DNA of 64,000 nucleotides, taken from positions 1 to 64,000 of the forward strand of contig CAWIFQ010000004.1 in the NCBI GenBank assembly GCA_963835495.1, written 5' to 3'. Below the pieces are notes generated by a model that did no database searches, was not told the DNA's origin, and saw nothing but the letters and a program-made list of their open reading frames with translations. Origin of the DNA: Acaudatibacter sp963835495 (lineage in GTDB: Bacteria; Pseudomonadota; Alphaproteobacteria; Caulobacterales; Caulobacteraceae). Shown here one piece after another: positions 52,418-63,230 of the stretch (position 1 is the first letter of the stretch; every line of letters starts with the position of its first letter). The position numbers and the translations under genes are program-made.

Positions 52418-53459
52418 CGCGTCCCCGTTTCCGCCGCTCCGCCTGGCCGCGCGCGCGAGCCAGCCGACCTCGCTCAGCCAGCGCTTCACCGGCCGGCGCG
52501 GGGAACCCGCCCCAACTCCTCGCCGGCCGGCACGTCGCTGCATCACGCCCGCCGCGCGCCGGCCAGGCGCGCGCCGGCGCCGATGGTGACATGGTCGGCG
52601 ATGCCCGACCCTGCCGCCGAGCCTGCACGCCGTCGCCGATGATGCACGCTGCCGGAGATGCCGGTGTGGGCGACAATCACGCAGTTGCGCCCGATGCGGA
52701 CGTTGTGGGCGATCTGGACCAGGTTATCGATCTTGGTGTTCTCGCCGATCACGGTGTCGTCGAAGGCGCCGCGGTCGATGCAGGTGTTGGCGCCGACGGT
52801 GACGCCGTCCTGGATGATCACGCGGCCGAGCTGCGGCACGTCGATCAGGCCGCCGGCGGCCCGACCGCGACGCCGAAGCCCGCCTCGCCGATCACGGCCC
52901 CGGCGTAGATCTTCACCCGGTCGCCGATCAGGGCGAAGCCGACGACGGCGTTGGCGCCGATCTGCGCAGTCGCGGCCGATGGCGACGCCCGGGCCGATCA
53001 CCGCGCCCGGCGCCGATCGCCGGTGCCCCGCGCCGATCTGGGCGCCCGCGCCGATCACCGCGCCTGGCGCGACGCTCACGCCCTCCTCGAGCTCGGCGGT
53101 CGGATCGATCGCCGGCGCGCCGCCGGCGATCCGTCGCGGCCGGTGCAGGCGGTCGGCGGCCAGGGCCCAGGCGGCCTGCGGCGTCGGCGTGACCAGGGCC
53201 GCGCAGGTCTCGGGCAGGAGATGCGGCGTTGGCTGGCGGCCACGAAGCAGGCGCCGGCGCCGCGTCTGACCGGCCGTCGGCCGCCAGGCGGCGATCGGCG
53301 AAGAAGCTCACCGATCCGGCGTCGGCGCTGGCCCAGCGGCGCAACCGCCGTGATCGGCCGCCCGGCCTCAGCCGGCTCGGCCGCTCGGCGCCGCTGAGCC
53401 GGCAAGGTCCGCCAGCGCCGAGCGGCCCGAGCGCTCGAAGAACCGCGGATCCGGATCAT
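52414..53459 (-). CDS. lpxD: UDP-3-O-acylglucosamine N-acyltransferase
   Basis: Second acylation of lipid A synthesis. The N-terminal uridine-binding domain is broken by several indels near 53440, 53385, 53340, 53290 and 53215. The left-handed beta-helix is readable: VSVAPGAVIGAGAQIGAG, VIIQDGVTVGANTCIDRGAF, ENTKIDNLVQIAHNVRIGRN and the catalytic-histidine region CVIVAHTGISGSV. The tail RPVKRWLSEVGWLARAARRS is typical of Caulobacterales LpxD. About 348 codons. The ATG at 53459 is tentative. Confidence 0.87.
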
Positions 53460-53481
53460 CTGCGGCCCCCGGACGGCCGCC

Positions 53482-54165
53482 TCAGCGCGCCGCCGGCGCG
53501 TTCGCGCCCGGCTGGGTGTCCAGGTGCTCGCGGTCGAAGGGGAGCGTCTGGATCTTGGCGTTCAGAGCCGTCACCGCTGCGGCGTCAGGTCCATGGACGG
53601 ATTGACCAGCATCACGCCGCCCTGATCGCCGTCGATGCAGCAGGCTGCAGTGGTGATCCTGGTAGAGCTGCAGGATCACCGGATTGAGCTCCTGAGAGCG
53701 ACCCGCGAGCTGCCTTCTGCTGGGTCGCCTGCATCTCTGTTGCCGCGGAGCTCGCGCTTCTGCTGCAAGTTCGAGGCGCGCAGCTCCAGGTTGGCGCCGC
53801 GCGCCTGCGTAGGTGGCCTGGTCGAGGGTGGCGCGCTGGGCTTCCATGCGTGCGGCTGCTCGAGGTCTGATGGCGTCCGCCTGCGGGCTTCAGCTCGGCG
53901 TCGAGCTGGCTGCCCAGCTGCTGCGCATGCGCTGCGGCCACGGCCTTGCCGACCATCGAGCTGCCGAAGATCGCGTTGCGGCGAGAAGACGCACACGCCG
54001 GCGATCGGCCGGGCCGTGGGAGACGCTGGCCGGGCTGGGACCGGCCGCGGCGGCCGGCGCGGTCGCGCGCGCGGCGGCTGGGCCAGAGCGAGCGGTCGAA
54101 ACGGCGAGGGCGGCGAGCACGCCCGCGCCGGCGAATGGCGAGTGTCTTGAGCGTTCATAGGTCAT
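53482..54165 (-). CDS. ompH: OmpH/Skp-family periplasmic chaperone
   Basis: Exported chaperone for outer-membrane proteins on their way to BamA. A signal peptide (AGAGVLAALAVSTA...) precedes the conserved start of the mature part (VCVFSRNAIFGSSMVGKAVA, read across breaks). A helical, Gln/Ala/Arg-rich hairpin follows (HAQQLGSQLDAELKPQADAI; NLQQKRELRGNRD) and then the tail TALNAKIQTLPFDREHLDTQ. About 227 codons with frequent breaks. The ATG at 54165 lies one base after the bamA stop; an ATG at 54158 is the alternative. Confidence 0.78.
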
Positions 54166-54166
54166 C

Positions 54167-56573
54167 TTAGAACCTGGTTGAAGTGGAGAAGTGGAAGACT
54201 TCGAGTCTTGTCGTAGGGCTCTTTGACCACCGGCTCGGCGAGGTCGAACCGCAGCGGGCCCAGCGGCGACTTCCAGAAGATGCTGATCCCCGACCGAGGC
54301 GCGCAGCGCCGAGGTCGTCCTTGACCGTGGTCAAGCGGCGATTGGTGATCGGGATCGAACTTGTCGGCCTTGTCGAGCAGGCCGAGCGTGCCGACGTCGG
54401 AGACCAGGGCCGCCTTGATCCCGTACTGCTCGGGCAGGTAGGTCGGAAGGTCAGCTGCGAACTCGCCGATCGGGTAGAGCTTGCCGCCCAGCGCAGTCGC
54501 CGGAAGCGGGTGTCGCGCGGACCGATGCCGGCGATCTGGAAGCCCAGGAAGCTGTCGCCGCCTTTGTAGAAGCGGTCGCTGATGCGGATCGCCGTCGCCG
54601 TTCCAGCCGTCGACGTAGCCGGCCGAGCCGGTGACGCTGAAGATGAAGTCCTTGTTGAAGCCGTGGTACCAGCCGGCGTCGGCCTCGGTGCGTGACGTAG
54701 TGCACGTTGCCGCCGAAGCCGGCGAAGTCCTGCGACAGGTCGACGTAGAAGCCGCGCGTGGGGATTGATCGGGTCGTTGCGCTGGTCGAGCCGCACGCTG
54801 TAGCCCGACCGACGAGGTCAGGTACGAGCCGCGCTGCGTCGCACAGCACCACCGAGACCAGCTCGGCGCCAGGCACGCACAGGGCGTCGTTGACGATGCA
54901 CGGCGTCCGTAGTGCAGCGTGTAGCGCGTGCGTCATCAGCGCATTGACGTTCAGCGGGAAGCCGAGGCGGACGCCGCCGCCGGTCGAGGCGCTGTCGTAG
55001 GAGGCGTACTGGGTGAAGTCGTAGCGGGTCGATAGAGGTCGAAGCCGGCGCTGCAGGTCGCGGCCCAGGAACCGCGGCTCGGTGAACGAGAAGTCGATCT
55101 GCTGGCTGAGCGAGCCGATCGACACCCGCGCCCGCACGTCCTGGCCGCGGCCGCGGAAGTTGCGACTGCGTGACGCCGAGGTCGACGACCAGCTGGTCGA
55201 CCGAGCAGTAGCCGGCGCTGAACGACAGCTCGCCGGTCGGCTGCTCGGTGACCTTGACCAGCAGGTTGGTGCGGTCCGGCGCGTCGCCCGGCGTGTTGGT
55301 GATGTCGACGTCCTTGAAGAAGCCCAGCGCCTTGACCTGGTTCTTCGACGGTCGACCAGCACGCGGTTGTAGGCGTCGCCCTCGGCGACGCAGCAGTTCG
55401 CGGCGGATGACGTAGTCGAGGGTCTGCGGTGTTGCCGACGATGTCGATGCGGTCGATGTAGACGCGCGGGCCTTCCTTGACGTCGAAGGTGACGTCGACC
55501 GTGTGCTTGTCGGGGTTGGCGTGATAGCTGCGGCCGCACGTCGACGAAGGCGAAGCCGGCGGCGCCGGCGGCGAAGGTCAGGGCGTCGGTGGCCTGCTCG
55601 ATCTTCTCGTCTTGGTAGATCTGGCCCGTCCGGATCGGCAGCAGCGGCGCGCAGGATGTCCGGGTTGAGCTTCTTCAGCTCGGTGCTGCACCGTGAGCTT
55701 GCCGAACTTGTACTTGGCGCCCTCGTCGATCGTGTAGGTGATGCCGAAGCCGTTCTGGTCCGGCGCCAGCTCGGCGATCGATGAGATGACCCGGAAATCG
55801 TAGAAGCCGCGGTTGCGGTAGAACTTGCGCAGCTGCTCCCGGTCGTACTCGAGCCGGTCGGGGTCGTAGTTGTCGTTCGACGAGAAGAACTTGTACCAGC
55901 GGCTTTCCTTGGTCGACGATCACGTCGCGCAGGTCGTTGTCGGAGAACTGCTTGTTGCCGAGGAAGTTGATCGCGCAGGATGCCGCTCTTGGGGCCCTCG
56001 TTGATCTCGAAGATCAGGTCGACGCGCTTCTGCGGCAGCTGGACGATCTTGGGCGTGACGGTGGCCGAGATGCGGCCCGAGCGGCGGTAGAGCTCGACGA
56101 TCCGCTGGACGTCCTGCCTGCACCTTGGCCTTGGTGAAGATGCCGCGCGGGCGCACCTGCACCTCGTCCTTCAGCTTGTCTTCCTTGATGTTGGGGTTCC
56201 CCTCGAACACCACCTGGTTGATGATCGGGTTCTCGACCACCGCGCACCACCAGGTCGCCGCCCTGCAGCTCGATGCGCGACGTCGGAGAACAGGTCGGTG
56301 CGGGAACAGCGTCTTGAGCGCCAGGTCGAGCTGCGCGGCGTCCACCGTGTCGCCGACCTGGATCGGCAGGTAGGAGAGGATGGTTTCGCGCTCGATCCGC
56401 TCGTTGCCCTGGACAACGATGCGCGCCGACCACGCCGCGTCTCGGCTGACGCTCTGGGCGAGCGGCCAGATTCGGCGCGGCGAGCACCGCCGCCGCCCGC
56501 GATCAGCGCAGGCGCCGCACCGGAACACAGCGCGGCGCAGCGGGCGCGGGATTTTGGTCATCGGTTGCGTCAT
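54167..56573 (-). CDS. bamA: Outer-membrane protein assembly factor BamA
   Basis: Inserts beta-barrel proteins into the outer membrane. About 800 codons. After a signal-like N-terminus, the POTRA domains show RIVVQGNERIERETILSYLP, VVFEGNPNIKEDKLKDEVQV and related repeats. The barrel ends with the canonical aromatic terminus VFHFSTSTRF. Position within rseP-bamA-ompH-lpxD is diagnostic. More than 20 frame breaks, the densest of any gene here, spread through POTRA and barrel. The start is the ATG at 56573, 2 bases after the rseP TAG (56578-56576). Confidence 0.88.
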
Positions 56574-56575
56574 CA

Positions 56576-57841
56576 CTAGCCGGTGACTTTTCGATTTCAG
56601 GAGAACAGGCGCGCCGAGGAAATGAAACATCTTCTGCAGCTGCAGGTCGTTGCGTGTGGCGAACAACATCAAACCGACGCAGCAAAGCAAGCCCAACCCG
56701 GTAGCCGGCCGCCTGAACTGCCGCCGCCAAGTGGCCGCCGTGCGACACGCCTCGTAGGCGTAGAACAGCAGGTGCCCGCCATCGAGCACCGGGATCGGCA
56801 GCAGGTTCAGGAATCCGATGCTGACCGAGAGCAGCGGCGGCCAGGCTCGAGCATGTTGACCAGCACGCCGAGGGCCTGCCCGCCGGGATCGTGCGGCGCC
56901 TCGCTCGACGGCCTGCTTGGCGATGACCGCCGCGAGGCGTGGGCGATGCCGACGATGCCGTGCAGCTGGTCCAGGCCGCACTTGGCCGGTCACGAGGCGG
57001 CCGAGGTAGAAGCCGGTGGTGGCGACACGTCCCAGGTCTTCCGCACGCGCCACGCGCCGACCGCGGAGATCGGGCCGTAGCGGACGACCTGCGGCCGCTC
57101 GAGCCACGCGAATGGATGCCGAGCTGCCCGCCGGTCTGGCGCCGCCGATGACGCTCTCGATCTCGCGCTCGGCGGGCGTCGCGACCAGATCGATGCAGCC
57201 GTCCGGCGCGGTCGACCTGTGAAGTCGATCGCGCACGCCGGCCCGGTACGACGACGTACTCGTGCAGATCCTCGAACCTGTCGAGGCGTATGGCCGTCGG
57301 CGGCGACGATCAGGTCGCCGGCCTGGAATCCGGCCTGCGCCGCCGGGCGGCCCGGGCCGCGACGCTCTCACCGTTGCCGAGGCGCGATCGACCTCGCCGA
57401 GCGTGCCGAACAGCACGGCGAAGAGCGCGATGGACAGCAGGAAGTTGGCCGCCGGGCCCGGCGACGACCACCAGGGCGCGCTGCCAGAGCGGCTTGAAGT
57501 GGAAGTAGCGCTTCTCGGCGCCCGACGCCTTCGCGCAGCGACGATCTCGCGTGCGCAGCGTCGTCCAGGTCCTCCTGGTCGGGCACGCTGGCGACGTTCT
57601 CGTCGCCGGCGAAGTTCACATAGCCGCCGAGCGGCAGCCAGCCGATCCGCCACTCGACGCCCCAGCGGTCCCTGCCAGAGACGATGGCGCGGCCGAAGCC
57701 GATCGAGAATCGGTCGACCGCCACGCCGAAGGCCCGCGCGGCCAGGAAGTGGCCCAGCTCGTGGATGGTGATGATCACCGTGATGCACGACCAGGAACGG
57801 CAGGACGTAGATCAGGCCGCGTTCGCCAGGAAGGCCAGCAT
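56576..57841 (-). CDS. rseP: Site-2 protease RseP
   Basis: Inner-membrane zinc protease that cuts anti-sigma factors and signal peptide remnants. The active-site motif HExxH lies in the first helix (ITIHELGHFLAARAFGVAVD), followed by WRIGWLPLGGYVNFAGDEN. Two PDZ-like regions and the second zinc motif, in LLSVSIGFLNLLPIPVLDGG (NxxPxPxLDG), follow. The tail QLQKMFHFLG is the usual end. ATG at 57841; TAG at 56578-56576 read with one shift. About 421 codons with many breaks. Confidence 0.88.
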
Positions 57842-57868
57842 GGTCAGGAGGTGCTCCTTCTGAGGGCT

Positions 57869-59095
57869 TCAGCCTTTGCCTGCAAAACGCGACAGGACTT
57901 GGGCGGCGACGCGGCGGGCGCCGGCGTCGATGGTCATCGCCCATCTCCAGCGCGCGTCGGCGTTAGCGCCGGCGTCGAGGTCGCCCGGCCCGTCCAGCCG
58001 CTCGAGGGTCTCCGACACGAGCGCGGCAATATCGAGAAAGCCGATCTGACGGTCAAGGAAGGCGGCCACGCCGATCTCATTGGCCGCGTTCATCGCCGCC
58101 GGCGCGCCGCCGCCGGCGCTTCAGCGCCTGGCGGGCGATGGCCGAGCGCCGGGAAACGCTCGTCGTCCGGGCGCCTCGAAGGTCAGCTGGCCGATGGCCG
58201 CCAGGTCGAGCTTCGGCGCCGGCCAGGCGATGCCGGTCGGGCCAGGCGACAGGCGCAGGCGATCGGCGTGCGCATGTCCGGCGGCGCCCAGCTGGGCCAG
58301 GGTCGAGCCGTCGGTGTACTCCACCAGGCTGTGGATGACCGACTGCGGGTGGATCAGCACGTCGATCCGCTCGGGCGGCATGGCGAACAGGTAGGAGGCC
58401 TCGATCATCTCCAGGCCCTTGTTCATCATCGGTGGCCGAATCGACCGAGATCTTCGGCGCCCATGCTCCAGTTGGGATGGGCGACCGCCTGCTCGGGCGT
58501 GGCCGCGGCCATCGTCGTCGCGGCTCCAGCTGGCGGAACGGCCCGCCCGACGCGGTCAGGATCAGCCGCGGCGACCCGGTCGTGGCCGACCGGCTGCAGC
58601 ACCTGGAAGATCGCCGAGTGCTCGGAGTCCACCGGGATCACCGCCGCCGCCGGCCGCCTTGGCCGTCGCCAGCAGCGCCGGGCCGGCGCAGATCAGGCTT
58701 TCCTTGTTGGCCAGGGCGATGATCGAGCCGGCGCGGGCCGCCGCCAGCGTCGGCGCGAGCCCGGCGGCGCCGACGATGGCCGACATCACCCAGTCGGCGC
58801 CCATGCCCGGCCGCCTCGGCGATCGCCGCCGGCCCGGCCGCCGCGCCGATGTCGGAGCCGTTCAGCCGCTCCTGCAGCTCCGGCAGCAGGCGCTCGTCCT
58901 CGATCACCGCCACGCTGCGGGCGCCAGCGCTAGCGCCTGTTCGGCCAGCAGGGCGACATTGCGGCCGGCGGTCAGGGCGAGCACCTCGACCTCGGCGAGC
59001 CGTGCCTGGCTGGCCAGCAGGTCGAGGGTCGAGACCCCGACCGAGCCGGTCGATCCCAGGACCGAGATGGCCTGCGCCGCGCTCAGTGCGCCCAA
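57869..59095 (-). CDS. dxr: 1-deoxy-D-xylulose 5-phosphate reductoisomerase
   Basis: First committed enzyme of the non-mevalonate isoprenoid pathway, NADPH dependent. The N-terminus QAISVLGSTGSVGVSTLDLL is the nucleotide-binding motif; IALANKESLICAGPALL and SVDSATMMNKGLEMIEA-like residues bind substrate and metal; the end reads EIGVAAFLDRQIGFLDIAAL and LSRFAGKG. No ATG precedes the conserved start; a TTG at 59095 (MGALSAAQAISVLG) is the best candidate. About 409 codons. Frame breaks near 58800, 58640, 58530, 58430, 58170, 58115 and 57945. Confidence 0.9.
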
Positions 59096-59962
59096 CCCGG
59101 ACTGGAGGATCAGCCGCGCGGCGGCGAACGGCCATGGTCGCGAACATCAAGCCGTCGACCCGATCAAGCAGGCCGCCGTGGCCCGGGATGAGATCGCCGG
59201 AGTCCTTCACACCGAACCTGCGCTTCAACATCGATTCCCACAGATCGCCCGCCATCGTGGCCAGGCCGCCGGCCAGCCCGATCAGGGCCGCGCCCGCCAG
59301 CGACAGATGCATCGAGGCTGCGTCCGTCGGCAGGCGCAGCCGGCACGCCCATCGCCGCTGCCATGGCGCCCGACAGGCCGCCGAAGAATCCCGACCAGGT
59401 CTTGTTGGGCGAGAAACGAGGCCAAAGTTTGGGCCCTTTCAAGGCGTTGCCGACGACGAAGGCGACAGATGTCGGCCGCCCAGGTGATCGCGAACAGCAT
59501 GACGGTCCAGCCGAGGCCCTGCGGCGTCTCGCGCAGCCAGATCGAGCGCCAGGCAGGCCGGCGGCGATATAGAGCACGCCGAAGGCGGCGTCCGTCGCGG
59601 CGCCGCTCGGCCACGCCGCGCGCGACCAAGGCGCGCCAGCGGCGCCAGCGACCGCCGAGCGATCAGCAGCCCAGGCCGGCGCCAGCGACGCGGCGCGCAT
59701 AGGCCGAGGAACACCGCCGCCAGCACCGGACAGCATGATCGCCGCGGCCACCCGGACCGGCGCGCGCGGCGCGCTCATCATGGCCCCACTCGATCGGACA
59801 GCAGCGCGACCGCGACCGACGATCAGCACCAGGAACGGCGGCAGTCCACAGTCGCAGCCAGACGATCAGCCAGCGGCGGCGAGCGCCAGCACCGCCGCCG
59901 ACGACCGCCCGCAGCCGCAGGTTGTTCCAGTCGAACCGCCTAGCCGGTGGCAAGGACGTCAT
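59083..59962 (-). CDS. cdsA: Phosphatidate cytidylyltransferase
   Basis: Makes CDP-diacylglycerol for phospholipid synthesis; polytopic membrane protein. The diagnostic signature near the C-terminus is MLKRRFGVKDSGDLIPGHGG followed by LLDRVDGL. Upstream are LKGPKLWPRFSPNKTWSGFF and GGLSGAMAAAMGVPA. ATG at 59962 (MTSLPPARRFDWNNLRLRAV), likely overlapping the uppS stop. The end is placed at TGA 59085-59083 but could be a few codons off. Frame breaks near 59885, 59815, 59735, 59650, 59545, 59465, 59340, 59315 and 59130. Confidence 0.85.
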
Positions 59963-60729
59963 CGACGCGGCGCCGCCATAGCGCCGCTCGCGCCCGCGGA
60001 ACTCGTCGATGCGCCGCCTTCAGATGCTCGCGGCCCGTAGTCGGGCCAGAGCACGTCCTGGAACACCAGTTCGGCGTAGGCGCACTCCCAGAGCAGGAAG
60101 TTCGACAGCCGCCGCTCGCCGCTGGTGCGGATGATCAGGTCGGGCGCGGCGCCGCGGCGGTGGAAAGCTGGGCCTCGAACAGCGCGCCTCGTCCAGATCG
60201 CGCGGCGTCAGGCCTTGCCCTCGCGGACCGCCTGGGCGAACGCGCGCGCCGCGTCGGCGATGTCGGCGCGGCCGCCGTAGTTGAAGGCGACCTGCAGGTG
60301 GAAGCGGTCGTTGTGCGGCCGTGCGGCGTCTCGGCCTCGCTCGATCGATCGCCAGGATGTCGGGCGCCAGGCCCGTCGCGGCGGCCGAGCATGCGGACGC
60401 TGCACGCCCTCGCGCTCGAGCCGGGCGAGGTCGCTGTCGAAATAGGCCTTCATCAGGCTCATCAGCTCGGAGACCTCGTGCGGCCGGCCGGCTCCAGTTC
60501 TCGGTGGAGAAGCCGAACACCGTCAGCCGGTCGACGCCGAGCTCGGGCGCGCGCCTCGACGGTGCGCCTCAGCGCCGCGACGCCGGCCCGGTGGCCGAAG
60601 GCCCGCGGCAGGCCGCGCGCCTTCGCCCAGCGGCCGTTGCCGTCCATGATGATCGCCACGTGCAGGCCGGCGCCGCGGTCGGCGCAGCCGGCGTCGCGCC
60701 GGCGGCCTCAGCCGGTCGGGCGGCGACAT
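59959..60729 (-). CDS. uppS: Undecaprenyl diphosphate synthase
   Basis: Makes the C55 lipid carrier for peptidoglycan and other envelope polymers. Catalytic aspartate motif HVAIIMDGNGRWAKARGLPR, then AFGHRAGVAALRRTVEA and LTVFGFSTENWSRP; later AFNYGGRADIADAARAFAQA carries product-chain residues. ATG at 60729 (MSPPDRL). About 257 codons with frame breaks near 60690, 60555, 60485, 60405, 60350, 60320, 60210 and 60160. Sits between frr and cdsA, as in most proteobacteria. Confidence 0.9.
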
Positions 60730-60775
60730 GGCGCGGCGTCCTCTCGCTGGCTCGCTGCGGCCGGCGCCGGGCGCA

Positions 60776-61345
60776 TCAAACCTGCATGATCTCATGCTCT
60801 TTGGTTTTCAAGGCTTCGTCGATCCGCTTGATCGCCTCGTCGGTGAGCTTCTGCACCTCGTCCTCCAGCCGCTTGTGCTCGTCCTGGCTGATGACCCGTC
60901 CTTCTCGGCCTTCTTCAGATCGTCCATGGCCTCGCGGCGGACGTTGCGCACCGCGATGCGCTGCTGCTCGGCGTACTTGCCGGCCAGCTTGGCCAGGTCC
61001 CGGCGGCGCTCCTCGGTCAGCGGCGGGATCGGGATGCGCAGGTTCTGGCCCTCGACCACCGGGTTGAGGCCGAGGCCGGCGTTGCGGATCGCCTTCTCCA
61101 CCGAGACCACCACGCCCTGGTCCCAGACGCTGACGGTGATCGAGCGCGGGTCGGGCACGGTGACGCGCGCCGACCTGGTTGATCGGCATGGTCGAGCCGT
61201 AGGCCTCGACCATCACCTGGTCGAGCAGGCCGGCGCGATGGCGCGGCCGGTGCGCAGGCGAGCAGAACTCCTCCTTCAGCGCGGCGACGGCCTTGTCCAT
61301 GCGCTCGCGGTAGCGCGCCAGGACGGGCTTTTCGGCTGTGGCCAT
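60776..61345 (-). CDS. frr: Ribosome recycling factor
   Basis: Splits post-termination ribosomes with EF-G. About 189 residues. Start MATAEKPVLARYRERMDKAV at the ATG 61345, preceded by GGGAGA. Conserved pieces: LLDQVMVEAYGSTMPINQVA, ITVSVWDQGVVVSVEKAIRN, GLNPVVEGQNLRIPIPPLTE and the C-terminal helix KKAEKDGVISQDEHKRLEDE. Frame breaks near 61255, 61235, 61170 and 60900. Confidence 0.94.
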   Translation of the reverse strand: MATAEKPVLARYRERMDKAVAALKEEFCSPAHRPRHRAGLLDQVMVEAYGSTMPINQVGARHRARPALDHRQRLGPGRGGLGGEGDPQRRPRPQPGGRGPEPAHPDPAADRGAPPGPGQAGRQVRRAAAHRGAQRPPRGHGRSEEGREGRVISQDEHKRLEDEVQKLTDEAIKRIDEALKTKEHEIMQV

Positions 61346-61358
61346 GGTCGGTCTCCCT

Positions 61359-62109
61359 CTAGTGCTCGGTCGTGGCGCTGGTCGGCCGATGACGGTGTGG
61401 ACGCCTTCGCCCGCTCAGCACCGCATCAGAAATGCGCCGCGCTCGCGGATGGAGAAGACCACGATCGGGAATGGCGTTGTCGCGCATCAGGCTGATCGCC
61501 GAGGCGTCCATGACCCGCAGGTCCTGGGCCAGCACCTCCATGATAGCTCAGCTGGTCGTAGCGCTTGGCGTCGGGTCCTTCTTGGGGTCGGCGGTGTAGA
61601 CGCCGTCGACGCTGGTGCCCTTGAACAGGGCGTCGCAGCCCATCTCGGCGGCGCGCAGGGCCGCCGGCGGTGTCGGTGGTGAAGAAGGGCGCGCCGAGGC
61701 CGGCGGCGAAGATCACCACCCTGCCCTTCTCCAGGTGCCGCAGCGCGCGGCGGCGGATGTAGGGCTCGCAGACCGCGTCCATCGGGATCGCCGACTGCAC
61801 GCGCGTCTGCACGCCGATCTTCTCCAGCGCGCTCTGCAGGGCCAGGGCGTTCATCACCGTGGCCAGCATGCCCATGTAGTCGGCGCTGGCCCGCTCCATG
61901 CCCCGGCCGGCCATGGAGACGCCGCGGAAGATGTTGCCGCCGCCGATCACCAGGCACAGCTCGACGCCCGGCGCGGACGACCTCGGCGATGTCCTCGGCG
62001 ACCGCGTCCAGCGGTCGCCAGGTCGATGCCGAAGGCCTGATCGCCCATCAGCACCTCGCCGGACACCTTCAGCAGGATCCGGCGGTAGCGCGGACGGGGC
62101 GTCGGGCAT
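61359..62109 (-). CDS. pyrH: Uridylate kinase
   Basis: Phosphorylates UMP to UDP; hexameric amino-acid-kinase fold. About 250 codons. Readable blocks: VELCLVIGGGNIFRGVSMAG, MGMLATVMNALALQSALEKI, IPMDAVCEPYIRRRALRHLE and KGRVVIFAAGLGAPFFTTDT, VMDASAISLMRDNAIP. The ATG at 62109 is tentative because two indels disrupt the first 30 codons, which should read LLKVSGEVLMGDQAFG. Breaks also near 61970, 61665, 61575, 61545, 61470 and 61430. Lies 13 bases before frr and after a hairpin following tsf. Confidence 0.9.
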
Positions 62110-62156
62110 GGGCGATCTCACCTCGTTCGAGCTCGGACGGTGGCCACCATAAACCA

Positions 62157-62189
62157 AGGGCGCGGCGCGCGTCGAACGCGCCGCGCCCT
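62157..62189 (-). terminator. Strong hairpin between tsf and pyrH
   Basis: A perfect 13-bp stem (AGGGCGCGGCGCG / CGCGCCGCGCCCT) with a 7-base loop lies 25 bases after the tsf stop. On the minus strand it is followed by TTGGTTTAT, a weak T-rich tail. It probably lets only part of the rpsB-tsf transcription continue into pyrH-frr. Confidence 0.65.
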
Positions 62190-62214
62190 CTCATCGGTCT
62201 AAAGACGACAGTCT

Positions 62215-63173
62215 TCAGCTCGCCGCCGCTGAGCGCGGCGACCTCGGCGGCGAAGTCGTCGGCCTTCTTCTCGACGCCCTCGCCGAGGGCCAGGCGGGCG
62301 AAGCCGGTGACCGTCGACCGGCGAGCCCGACGCGCCTTGGCCGTGTCTCGGCGACCAGCTGCTCGATCGGTCTGGTCGGGGTTCTTCACAAGGCCTGCTT
62401 CAGCAGCACGACCTCCTCCATCCACTTGCGGATGCGGCCCTCGACCATCTTCTCGACGACGTTGGCCGGCTTGCCGGACTCCAGCGCCTGTTCGGTGAGG
62501 ATGGCCTTCTCCTTCTCCACCGCCGCCGGGTCGAGGTCGTCGGGTCGACAGCGACAGCGGCGCGTGGCCGGCGCACGTGCAGGGCGATGTTGCTGCCGAG
62601 CTCCTGCGAGCCTGGCCTGGTCGCCGGCGCCCTCGATCGGCCACCAGCACGCCGATGCGGCCGAGGTCGGACGCGCCCTCGACCTTGTTGTGGACGTAGA
62701 CGCCGACGGCGCCCTGCTCGACGCTGAAGCGGGCCGATGCGGCGCACGGCCATGTTCTCGCCGATGGTGGCGATGAGGCCGGTGATCAGCTCGTCCGACC
62801 GTCTCGCCGCTCGGCAGCTTGGCGGCGCGCAGGGCCTCGACGCCGCCGTGCACGTCCAGGGCGGCCTTGGCGATCGCCCGGGCCGCGGCCTGGAACAGCT
62901 CGTTGCGGGCCACGAAGTCGGTCTCGGCGTTCAGCTCGATGGCCGCGGCGGTCATGCCGGCGCCGTTCGGTGCGCACGGCGACGGCGACGACGCCCTCGG
63001 CGGCGACGCGGTCGGCCTTCTTGGCGGCCTTGGCAAGGCCCTTGGTGCGCAGCCAGTCGATGGCGGCTTCCATGTCGCCGTTGGTTTCCTGAAGCGCCTT
63101 CTTGCAGTCCATCATGCCCGCGCCGGTGTTTTCGCGCAGGTCCTTCACCATGCGCAGCCGTGATGTCGGCCAT
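62215..63173 (-). CDS. tsf: Translation elongation factor Ts
   Basis: Guanine-nucleotide exchange factor for EF-Tu. About 319 codons. MADITAAMVKDLRENTGAGM is followed by the hallmark MMDCKKALQETNGDMEAAID. The EF-Tu-contact core reads ALNAETDFVARNELFQAAAR, and the C-terminal helix region ALESGKPANVVEKMVEGRIR. The ATG at 63173 has GGAG 8 bases upstream. The stop near 62215 is uncertain because of a nearby frame break. Other breaks near 63155, 62970, 62800, 62735, 62690, 62640, 62570, 62390 and 62310. Confidence 0.92.
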
Positions 63174-63230
63174 GGTCATATCTCCAATCTAGAGTGTCTA
63201 TCGCGGACGGGCTCGGACGGCCCGTCGGGT

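Noticed and set aside
54167..58000. bamA, rseP and dxr as decayed pseudogenes
   Set aside because: All three are normally essential, conserved motifs survive in every segment, and the breaks are isolated single-base indels like those in all other genes of this block.
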